NCBI GenBank assembly: GCA_009193035.1 | Contig: SWDT01000004.1 | Coordinates: forward strand, 310,001-374,000 | Direction: 5' to 3' | Source: Halicephalobus mephisto | Taxonomy: Eukaryota; Nematoda; Chromadorea; Rhabditida; Panagrolaimidae | Length of the DNA: 64,000 nucleotides | Shown here: in pieces, positions 55,928-64,000 of the stretch | Layout of the letters: each line of letters opens with the position of its first letter | Numbering within the stretch: position 1 is the first letter of the stretch | Position numbers and translations under genes: made by a program | The notes under the pieces: generated by a model | What the model was told of the DNA's origin: nothing | The model's input: only the letters and a program-made list of their open reading frames with translations | Database searches by the model: none

Positions 55928-56365
55928 TTAGCGTTTTGTGACATTGTGTAGGATTTGTTTTTAGGACAATATCACACGAAACAAGACATTTAGATATACT
56001 AAACACCTAAATTTACTTTTTCGGTACTACTTGACTTCTGGTAATCGGGTTGTCGTAAAGAACCCGGCCCCGGGATTGATCCGAGCTCCTGACTTTGGTT
56101 GAGATTCCTTCCTCGGGTATTTCTCCTTAGTTAACGGCACTTGGAGTCTTCAGCCGGGAATAGAGCCCAAACCTCGTAACTTTATAGTCATGTCTACTAA
56201 TCATTGTACTACCTATTAGAATAGAAACAGAACTAACATAACGATCTTAAATAATAAAACATGGACATAATCTATACATAATCTTGACATATAACAATTG
56301 AGAACCTTACAACATACAGTATTCCGTGTTCCCTGGTACTCAAACTATTGCTTCTGGTGCTCTCT
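55928..56365 (-). mobile_element. SINE-like element, copy 2
   Basis: Same length (438 bp) as copy 1 with about ten substitutions by eye. As copy 1 lies 5' of the S1-like last exon and this copy lies 5' of the decayed S1 last exon, it may have been carried by the segmental duplication rather than inserted independently. Confidence 0.6.
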
Positions 56366-56936
56366 CTGTAATCTAGCTTTTGTTCCAACACTACCGAAGA
56401 CCATTATTTAGTTTCTGTCTATTAGTGCTATATATGTGATTACCTATGAAATGTTGGTTATTATTCTGTCCGAACACTGTTTTTCCATCTTTTTCAGCTC
56501 ACAAGAAACCCAACAATTTGTAACAATTATTTGTTCTAGATATGTGAAGTCAGTCGTTACTTAGGAAAAACAGGTTCAAACAAGGACAATCTACGTTTTA
56601 TAAAATTTTCCAACTTAATTGGACCTTTGGTAACTAATTTCACAGTTAATTTCGTGTTTATCACCTGTATTTATGTCGTGTCAAACGGACCGAATATGAC
56701 CACTTTGGTTTTGTACTTTTTACGTGAATTCAATTTTATTTTAAAATATTGAATAAAATTATTTTTGTTAAAAATAGATTTTTTTGAATTTTTAACTTGG
56801 CATTACGCAGGCCCGTTATCCAGCGTTTGTGTTCTTAGCCGGTCCTGAACTGCTTTGAGAATTACGTCCGAAGAATCCACTTGGGACATTTACTCGAAAA
56901 AAACACCGTGTTGACTTTTCTAAATGATTTCCTGAA
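56366..56936. pseudogene. Spacer with decayed copy of the S1-like last exon
   Basis: GGTTCAAACAAGGA at 56573-56586 and TTTATCACCTGTA near 56657 match the last exon and 3' flank of the S1-like gene (52352 and 52449 regions) in order and spacing. The TGGTGGAGTTGG coding part is gone. It marks the left end of the second duplication unit. The remainder up to 56936 is GPCR upstream sequence. Confidence 0.5.
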
Positions 56937-58938
56937 ATGCCGGACATAGAAGCTTCAATCGTTATTATTTCTTCAAGAATGTTATTAGGAACCATCGCTG
57001 TCATCGGAAACGGAGTTTTGTTGGTGATATTTTTGAAATTCAAAACATTCAGAAGTCAATACAGTAATTGGTTAATTTCACTTTTGGCTCTTTCGGATTT
57101 CATCATCGGCATCGGGGTCTTGGCCAGAGCCGTTCATCCCCTTGTTGAACACCGCAATGCAGGAAAGGGATACGACAGACGACTTTGTGCTATTATTGGA
57201 TCCCCTCAGGTCTTCGGAATCGTATGCAGTCAGGTAACTTATTTTTAATTTTCTAGAATTTTAAATAAGTTTCTAGAATTCTACAGAATCTGTTAAAAGA
57301 TTCAGAAATTTCAAAGTATTTTAAGAAGGCTTCTAGAGTCTTCAAGAATCTGATAATGTCGTAAATTTAAAGAAATTTATAGACATTTTTTAAATTTTTT
57401 ACGAATTTGTAGAAATTTCTGGAAACTAAGAATTTTGTGAAATCCAATACAAGATTCTGAATTTTGCAAAAAGTTTATAGAACCTTCAAGAATCTGATGA
57501 TGTCGTAAATTTAAAGAAATTTGTAAATCTTTTTTAAATTTTTTACAAAATTGTAAAGTGTTCTGGAAACTAAGAATTTTGTGAAATCCAATGAAATATT
57601 ATGAATTTTGCAAGAAGTTTATAGAACCTTTAAGAATCTGATGAAGGTTTTACAAATTTAAAGAAATTTTTAAAGCTTTTTTAAATTTTTTACAAAATTG
57701 TAAAATATTCTGGAAACTAAGAATCTTGTGAAATCCAATAAAAGATTCTGAATTTCTCGAGTAGTTTATAGAACTTTTAAGAATCTGATAAAGGTTTCAT
57801 AAATTTAAAGAAATTTATAGACATTTTTTAAATTTTTACAAAATTCTGAAAATTTCAAGAATCTTGTGAAATCCAATAAAAGAGTCTGAATTTCTCGAGA
57901 AGTTTATAGAACCTTCAAAAATCTGATGATGTCATAAATTAAAAAAAATTAATAGAAATTTTTTAATTTTTTACAAAATTCTGAAAATTTCAAAAATCAA
58001 TTATGAGATTCTGAATTCTCCCAGGATCATGTAGAAGTTTCTAGAGTCTTCTAAGCTCTGATTTCAGTTTCCGAAGCTTTTCAGATTCCAAAAATTAAAA
58101 ACTTTCTAAAATTATATAAAAAATTTTAAAAATTATAAAAAAATTCGTAAAATTTATTTTATAAACAAAATTATTTTTGTTTTTAAAGACATAATTAAAA
58201 ATTATTTTTAGGTTATGTACATTTCTATGGCCGTGGATAGACTCACAGCGGTGAAAATGAAGATTTACTACGGACTCTCTGATTTTCGAACGAAGATTAT
58301 CGGGATCATTGGGAATTGGATCATGAGCTCGGTTACTGTTGTTTTCTTCCTTTTTTGGACCTTGCCCTCGGGGCCCAGTCGTCACTGCAGCGTGGGGGCC
58401 ATAGCTGCAAAGATTTTCCTTTATATTTTCGTCATTGGAGGTCTTTTGATTTCTGTATTAATTTTCTGTAAGTTCTCAGTGTACTGTAGTTGTTGAAGGT
58501 CGATTTTCAGCGATTTACATTTACGCAATAAGGATTCTGAAGAAGACGGTGCAAGGAGGGGAGGTGATGACGAGCAACAGGACGCTGAAGACACAACAAC
58601 GGGTCTTCCGGTCTATCTCGCTCTTGTTGGTTTTTTATTTCGTTTTCTGCGTGATCCCGCTTACTGTAGCCATCGTCGCCCTGGTCAGCAATCTGGACGA
58701 AGACACCCTGGGTCTCATCTCTGTATTCATAGGTCTAGGAGCCGACGTCAATTCGTGTGTAGGGATCTTCATCTACCTCTCCAGACACGAGGAAATCAAA
58801 AAACACTTCAGAATCTTGATAACGAACAACTCATCGAGTAACCAAATAACAGAACCCTCACCAACACCCAGAATTGGGAAAGCTCAGATTACACGAATTA
58901 CAGTAGTCGGTAGTCCTCTCCCAATGCGTATACTGTAA
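56937..58938 (+). CDS. Rhodopsin-like GPCR, srsx-like (copy 2)
   Basis: Three exons (56937-57233, 58212-58467, 58511-58938) join in phase to 326 residues, seven hydrophobic spans. It shares with copy 1 identical protein over the TM1-TM2 block and over TM5-TM7, including the short second intron. The extracellular loop after TM2, TM3-TM4 and the C-terminal tail differ. TM3 ends VDRLTAVKM. Intron 1 is unrelated to that of copy 1 and carries a roughly 120-bp TTTATAGAACCTTCAAGAATC-type repeat. Intact and likely functional with altered ligand or coupling specificity; ligand unknown. Confidence 0.8.
57250..58080 (+). repeat. Tandem repeat in intron 1 of GPCR copy 2
   Basis: About five units of 120-130 bp: GTTTATAGAACCTTCAAGAA, TCTGATGATGTCGTAAATTT, CAAAATTGTAAA and GAATTTTGTGAAATCCAATA. 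Absent from GPCR copy 1. Confidence 0.75.
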
Positions 58939-58995
58939 TTTCAAATTTATTTTAAAGATGTAATAAAAAGTTAATTAATTTCGTCCTGAGAGTAT

Positions 58996-60073
58996 TCAAG
59001 TGGTGTACCGTTGGAGGAATCTGATGACCCTGTTGAAGTTCTGCTCCATGTCCATCTGGTGGACGAAGTCGACGAGTTTGGACTCGTTGGTCTCGTACGC
59101 AAAGTTGTCGTCGTCGAAGAAGATCCTCGCGGGGGATTTGACTCGCTCCAGTATCCGCGGCCAGATTGGTCTGCAACAACTTTCAAAAATCAAATCCACA
59201 CTGTTTTAATCAATAATTTCAAAAACATTTTTCATTCAAAAATTTTATTTTTTTAAAGTTGTTTGTTTAAATAATTTTAAATTAAAATTTTCTTATTATT
59301 CAACAAGAGCCGGAGTGGTACAGAGACGACGGACGGATATGTACCCCAAAGCGAGTCCCGGCCAGCCCGAACCCAGGTCATAAAACTACTCCCTTAGGGG
59401 GATTTGGAGCGAAATGGGGGCACATTCAATGTGGCAGATTGGAAGCGAGTTCGAGTGCTGCTGACCCCAGCGGACCCGTAGGCCAAAGTCGACCCTGGGG
59501 GTCAGTGGGAAGCCCGTCTTCGCCACACCCAACAGTATGCCAGAACTTCCGGATACCTGCGGATTTGGAAAGTTCTGTCGACAGAATCGAAGTTAAAAAA
59601 GAGGAATAGGAAAAGAGAAGGCCAGAAAATACTCGTTCCGCGCCCACGTAAAAGAGGAAAAACGGAAAAAGAAGGGTCTCGCAACGAAAGGAAGAAGACG
59701 CGAACAGGAAAACTTTCGTAATCATTATTATCAATTTTGTAGGAGATAAAGCTTGGCGTTTTTATATATTTTGGCTGCAACTCGCTACTATCTACATCTG
59801 GTCCTGTCCAATAGAAGAAGTATAAACTCCGTAAATCTCTTTTACAGTTCCGTCAGAACTCGACTACTGAGAAGCATCTTTTATTTTTTTTTTAAATTAA
59901 AAAACTTACTTTCCGTCGACGTATCCTATCGGTTCCACTTGTTGGTCTATTCTGCCGTCGAAAGTGGACCTTGTCAATTGCTTGTATCTCAGATATTCCA
60001 TCAAGTCATCTCTGTCAAGTCCAAAAATCGGATAAATGAATAAAAATAAAATTATCAATTTTTGAATAATCAT
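58996..60073 (-). CDS. Small secreted protein of unknown function (intact copy)
   Basis: Two exons (60073-59910 with GTAAGT donor, 59170-58996 with TTGCAG acceptor) join in phase to 112 residues. A signal peptide (about 1-18, MIIQKLIILFLFIYPIFG) precedes an acidic, Cys-free mature chain of about 94 residues (DDLMEYLRYKQLTRSTFDG, then VDGKPIWPRILERVKSP and DFVHQMDMEQNFNRVIRFLQ). No domain is recognised. The 739-bp intron contains a GC-rich insertion (59300-59760). The last exon is duplicated with the GPCR. It is convergent with GPCR copy 2, 57 bp between stops. Confidence 0.7.
59300..59765. mobile_element. GC-rich insertion in the intron of the small secreted protein gene
   Basis: The segment (AGTCCCGGCCAGCCCGAACC, AGCGGACCCGTAGGCC, GACCCTGGGGGTCAGTGGG) is far richer in G+C than anything around it and has no counterpart in the duplicated locus at 55.2 kb. 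A 102-codon minus frame crosses it but looks uncharacteristic of protein. GTTCGAGTGC and GAACCCAGG hint at pol III-type motifs. The element class is unresolved. Confidence 0.45.
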
Positions 60074-60299
60074 TTTCAAAAAAGTTCGAAAATCAATGAC
60101 GAAATCGACGGATAACCTAGATATCCGTTTTTCGAGAAAAATCCGAAAATAACTGAAAAATTAAATTTTTTTGATTTTAAAAATCCCGTTACTCGAGTAT
60201 TTACGAAATTTAAATTATTTTAAATTTTGAATTTTTACAGTAATAAATTCATTTTTATTAAAAACTGTTGTATTTTCAGTCCGAGTGACTCGCGCACTG

Positions 60300-60870
60300 A
60301 TGATGAATTAGATATCGTGGAGAAGTTTATTTAAGATGCCTGAGGCACAATATAAAATCTGTACCGGAATTGAGAAATGGGACAAATATATAATTCCCGC
60401 CAAGAAAAACTGTGTTTTTTTTGTCAATGCTGAGAAAATCCTTTCGGGACTAAGAACTCCCTATTAGTACTCAGGAAATCCTTTCGGGATCAAGACTTTG
60501 TTGATACTAAGAAAATCCTTTCGGGACTAAGAACTCCCTATTAGTACTCAGGAAATCCTTTCGGGATCAAGACTTTGTTGATACTAAGAAAATCCTTTCG
60601 GAATCAAGGAGTTACTATTAGTACTAAGAAAATCTTCTCGGAACTAAGAACTCCCTATTAGTACTTAGAAAATCTTTTCGGGACCAAGACTGTTGATACT
60701 TAGGAAATCCTTTCAGAACCAAGACTGTTGATACTAAGAAAATCTTCAAGATCAAAGAGTCCTTGTCTGTACTAAAAGAATCTTTTCGGGACCAAGACTC
60801 TGTTGATACTAAGAAAATCCTCTCGGAATCAGGCGTTTCTCACTAAGGATGAAGTGCTTTATTTAAGAAA
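60300..60870 (-). repeat. Roughly 37-bp tandem repeat between the P450 copy B gene and the small secreted gene
   Basis: About eleven units, each with ACTAAGAAAATCCTTTCGGG plus AAGACTTTGTTGAT or AAGAACTCCCTATTAGT. The two unit types alternate in the left half, giving a 74-bp higher-order period (60430-60840). Confidence 0.8.
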
Positions 60871-60890
60871 ACTTAATTTAATAATTTTGA

Positions 60891-62415
60891 TCAATATCTT
60901 TTACGGACGATGCACGTGAAGGGAATGGGCTGGACCGTCACTCCTCTTTTTTTCTTCATTGCCGGAGGCTGTCCGTTCAATGGCTTCAGTTCGTAATGAT
61001 TGAAGAAGTTAGCAATCAGGATATACAGTTCCATTCTGGCCAGCGATTCCCCCAGGCATTGTCTTTTTCCCAAAGAAAAAGGAATAAATTGTTCAATTTT
61101 TTTCAGATGACCTTCTTCGTCGATGAATCTTTCGGGTTTGAATTCCCTAGAATTCGGAAAATATTTTTCGTCGTAAAGAACTGCCGAAATTTGGGGAATA
61201 ACTACAGTATTCAGCGGAATACTGTATCCGTTGACTATTGTTTTTTTCAAAGTTTTGTGAGGAAGATTCTGAGCCAGAAGATTGACCATTCTTTGGCATT
61301 CGAAAATGAAGGCATTCACGTACGGTAGGGAGTTTCTGTCACTTAGGGTTATCCTACGATCACTTCCGATGACTCTGTCGAGTTCTTCGTGGACTTTCTT
61401 CTGGGCTTCTGGATAGTTCAGAGCATATATGAAAGTGAAAATTACCGTATTTGCCGTGGTTTCTTGTCCTGCGATGAACATGTCGTAGAGGATGTTCACC
61501 AGCTGTTCTTCTGTGAAGGTTTCTGGACGTTTTTTGGCTTCTTTGAGATAAGCATCGGTGTAGTCTGTCGGTTCTCCTTCTTCTGTGAAGTTCTCCTGAT
61601 GTTTTCTGATTTGTTCTCTACAGTAATCCACGATTTCGTAATATCCACTGGTGAAAATTTTGTATCTGTTTTTGAAGAACGGAAAATGCCTCAGGATATC
61701 CGGAAAGTGCATGAGGAAAACGACACTGGGATAAGTACCCAGATGCATGTGCTCCGCGATCACGTCCTTAATCCTCGTGAATTCCGCGACTTTTTTTGGA
61801 TCATGATAAGCAAATCCGAAAAGAAGTTGGTTGATTACGTTAGCTACCGTAATCTCGGTCTTTAAAACAAGATCAACCTCGGCTTCGGTCCCGATGATGG
61901 ACTCCTCGACGGACTCCAGGAAATACCCGAGTTCGATGTTTATCTAAAAAGAAAATTAACGTCTACAGTAGCTGAATCCGAACCTTTTCTTCCATGAGAC
62001 CTTTGCCCATCCCGAAGTTCCTAAAAACTTGCAGAGCGAATCGTCTGTGTTCCTTCCAAAGATCCCCATCGGTGAAGATTATCCCGAAATCCCCTTTTCT
62101 AAGATGTTCAGCAAATTTTCCCATCAAATACCTTCCAGAAAAAGTATCTGCTTCCTTGATTACGGTGTCTTGAAGAAGTTCATAATCCTGAATCACAACA
62201 ACTGGCATATCCGCGGCCCAGAACGTCGCCACATCGCCGTATTTCTTCCGGAGCCATTCCATATCCTTGTATTCCACAAATTCCGATTTCCCGAACTGAT
62301 GAAGATTGCCGATTATGGGAAGCGGCATCGGCCCCGGAGGCAAATTCCGGCCTTTCCAGTAACAATGATAAAAAAAGTATAAAAATATTATAAGAAAAAT
62401 AATTATGAACATCAT
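60891..62415 (-). CDS. Cytochrome P450, CYP2-like clan (copy B)
   Basis: Two exons (62415-61984, 61943-60891) separated by a 40-bp intron give 494 residues. N-terminal membrane anchor (MMFIIIFLIIFLYFF), hinge NLPPGPMPLPIIGN, WKEHRRFAL, I-helix AGQETT (303-308), ExxR as ECQR (359-362) and heme loop FSLGKRQCLGES with Cys440 are present. It should be an active ER monooxygenase. It shares the intron position and most motifs with the P450 at 21.3 kb in opposite orientation, so they are paralogues split by 37 kb. The frame is open further upstream (Met codons to 62628), but the anchor fits best from 62415 by comparison with copy A. The substrate is unknown. Confidence 0.92.
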
Positions 62416-62639
62416 TTTAATGAAAAAGAACGAAAATGAAACTACATATATCGTGGTCACAATTCGCATCAACAGATAACTATTGATTTTTCTGAACGAT
62501 TTCATCGAGTTCGAGACAATGATAGTGTAGTATGGATCTTCGGAGCTGCGTAGAATGTCTGTCGCAGAAAGCGAGAAGACTCTTAGCACGAAAACCCTTG
62601 AGACATAGAAACTCAACTTGTGCGCCAAGCAGCCGGCAG

Positions 62640-62800
62640 AAGCAAAGGAATTCAGAAGTGGAGGATTTCAGAAGCGAAGGAATTCAGAAGTGGACGAATT
62701 CAGAAGCGGAAGAATTCAGAAGCGGAGGAATTCAGAAGTGGACGAATTCAGAAGCGAAGGATCTCAGAAGTGGAGGAATTCAGAAGCGACAAGAGGAAAC
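62640..62800 (+). repeat. 18-bp minisatellite
   Basis: About eight units of GAATTCAGAAGCGGAGGA and close variants (GTGGAC, GCGAAG). Because 18 is a multiple of 3 and the unit has no stop, three frames are open through it. This explains the overlapping open frames; it is not evidence for a protein. Confidence 0.85.
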
Positions 62801-63033
62801 GAGACCAAGCTAAAGATTGAGGTTCCTATCATAGGCAGTTTGCCAAATAAGTTTATTCAACTTTATCAAGCGAATAGAAAGAAGTTTCTCAGACTCGTAA
62901 GGCCGAGTTCCGCAGATAGTTGAATAGATTCAGTAGAACAATCTGATTCTCTATCTCCTCAGGGTTCAGTTCTCCAAGCCTTATAGCGATCTGGACACGT
63001 CGGCTGATAGAGGAAGACTTCCTGAGGGGATAA

Positions 63034-63571
63034 TGTGGTAGTTGGGTTTTACATGTATTATTTATACCACAATAGTTTTAAAAAGTAAAGTAAATAATTG
63101 AAACAAAATAAGTGAATTTACAAATTGAAAACATTTATAAAATAAGTTTTTTAAACAGTAATTACTATCACACTCAAACAAGGCACTTTAAACGAAGTAA
63201 CTCGATTTACTGACTCAGAACAAAATTTCAATCACATACTGAACTTCATTTTTAAACTTCGATGATTTTTAAAACAAAGTACTCGGAAAAAAGTAACTAT
63301 ATTCGCAAGTTTGAGATACAACACTAATAAGATGTATAACTTTCTAAAACAGTAATTGTTAAAACTAATTAGTTCCTATTTTTACGGTATCCCAGCCTGC
63401 GTTACTTCACTTTCAAGTGTTCTAAATGCAGAAGTATAAAAACCGCAAGTCTACCCGAAACAACAGCGTGTCATTCCTCATTATTGTCTATTCTGTCTCT
63501 AAGTAATAAAATGTAATATTATTATACTGTATTCGTGGTTCCTACGTTCCGATCCATCTCAAATCTCAACA
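63034..63571 (+). mobile_element. Probable LTR (3' LTR or solo) of a retrotransposon
   Basis: It begins TGTGGTAGTTGGG right after a purine-rich GAGGGGATAA and ends CTCAAATCTCAACA (TG...CA ends). Inside are a TATA-like AAGTATAAAAACC (about 63432) and AATAAA (about 63504) in the order expected for LTR transcription. The internal part would lie to the left and seems truncated (about 62540-63033). The class is unknown; a duplicate LTR was not found. Confidence 0.5.
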
Positions 63572-63645
63572 GTAATCTTTGTTGTAATCAAGTAGTGTTT
63601 CAACCGAAGCAATTCAATCTACAGACTCAGAATATAACGTGACTT

Positions 63646-63857
63646 AGGGGGCTTGTCTAAAATATATAAGACTTATAGGAGGAGGGGGTCTCAGAAAAGC
63701 ACCATGTAGGCCTTACATATTTCAGGCAAGCTCCCTAAATTTAAAAAAAGCTGAAATAACCTATAAGAGAACTTACCTAAAATATATAAGCCTTACATGA
63801 TGTTTTTTGGAACCCTCTTCTCCTTGTAAGCCTTACATATTTTAGACAAACTCCCTT
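63646..63857. mobile_element. Foldback element with TCTAAAATATATAAG inverted repeats
   Basis: AGGGGGCTTGTCTAAAATAT at the left pairs with ATTTTAGACAAACTCCCTT at the right. A second inverted pair lies inside (GGCCTTACATATTTCAGGCA against CTAAAATATATAAGCCTTAC). It is non-coding. The rest of the window end (63858-64000) is AT-rich without a gene. Confidence 0.6.
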
Positions 63858-64000
63858 ATTTATTTATTTTCGTTTTAAATTATTTTTATAATGAAGTAAA
63901 GAACATGAAACAATAATAATCCCAAACTCAGAATACAACATTAATCAAATATTAGGTTTTTCTTATATGAATCATCTGAATATACATTTAGAAGATTTTC

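Noticed and set aside
59426..59734. 102-codon minus-strand frame over the GC-rich island
   Set aside because: It lies in an intron that splices in phase, is absent from the paralogous locus and has no recognisable domain.
62532..62923. Three overlapping open frames with RNSEVEEFRSGGIQK-type repeats
   Set aside because: An 18-bp stop-free minisatellite keeps three frames open at once; none has a start context or partner exon that is convincing.

Overview
This window is nuclear DNA of a nematode. The evidence is short introns with GT starts and TTTCAG/TTTTAG ends, very AT-rich non-coding DNA, an exact copy of the 22-nt nematode SL1 spliced-leader sequence at 24236-24257, a WAGO-like Argonaute, nematode SXP/RAL-2 proteins and srsx-like GPCRs. 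The density of tandem repeats and small mobile elements argues against C. elegans itself; I cannot name the species. Gene models below were assembled by hand from splice signals and reading-phase arithmetic; the multi-exon models given as complete all close in frame.

Layout. 0-1 kb: first exons of an unknown secreted protein (-), divergent from a 986-aa Argonaute (1.4-5.4 kb, +). 5.4-10.7 kb: repeat-rich DNA with a large TIR element, remnants of coding DNA and a long tandem array. 10.7-15.4 kb: secreted neprilysin-family (M13) peptidase (+). 16.4-20.8 kb: AP-3 delta adaptin (+). 21.3-23.7 kb: a cytochrome P450 (+). 24.2 kb: SL1 copy beside a TIR element. 25.6-28.1 kb: two almost identical SXP/RAL-2 genes in inverted, convergent orientation, separated by LTR-like debris. 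29.1-33.4 kb: SNX14-type sorting nexin (+), ending 40 bp from a SAP30BP-like gene (-, 33.5-34.5 kb).

34.5-49 kb: an orphan signal-peptide exon, a nested solo LTR with a perfect target-site duplication, and two cathepsin L-like genes (-). The first cathepsin keeps its catalytic triad; the second has lost both the nucleophile Cys and the His. A CCP6-type tubulin deglutamylase (-, 44.7-47.1 kb) follows.

49-60 kb is the most unusual region. It holds a microprotein ORF, a four-exon gene for a secreted protein of the plant self-incompatibility S1 (SPH) family, and a tandem segmental duplication. The duplicated unit is [S1 last exon - GPCR - 3' exon of a small secreted protein]. The GPCR copies are intact but mosaic in identity; the S1 copy and one small-protein copy are decayed or orphaned. 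A MITE and two 438-bp SINE-like elements lie in the same region.

60.9-62.4 kb: a second P450 (-) with the same intron position as the first. 62.5-64 kb: an 18-bp minisatellite, a probable 3' LTR and a foldback element. No tRNA, rRNA or CRISPR was recognised. The genes do not form one pathway. The recurring theme is secreted, accessory and quickly evolving families set among housekeeping trafficking genes (AP-3 delta, SNX14).
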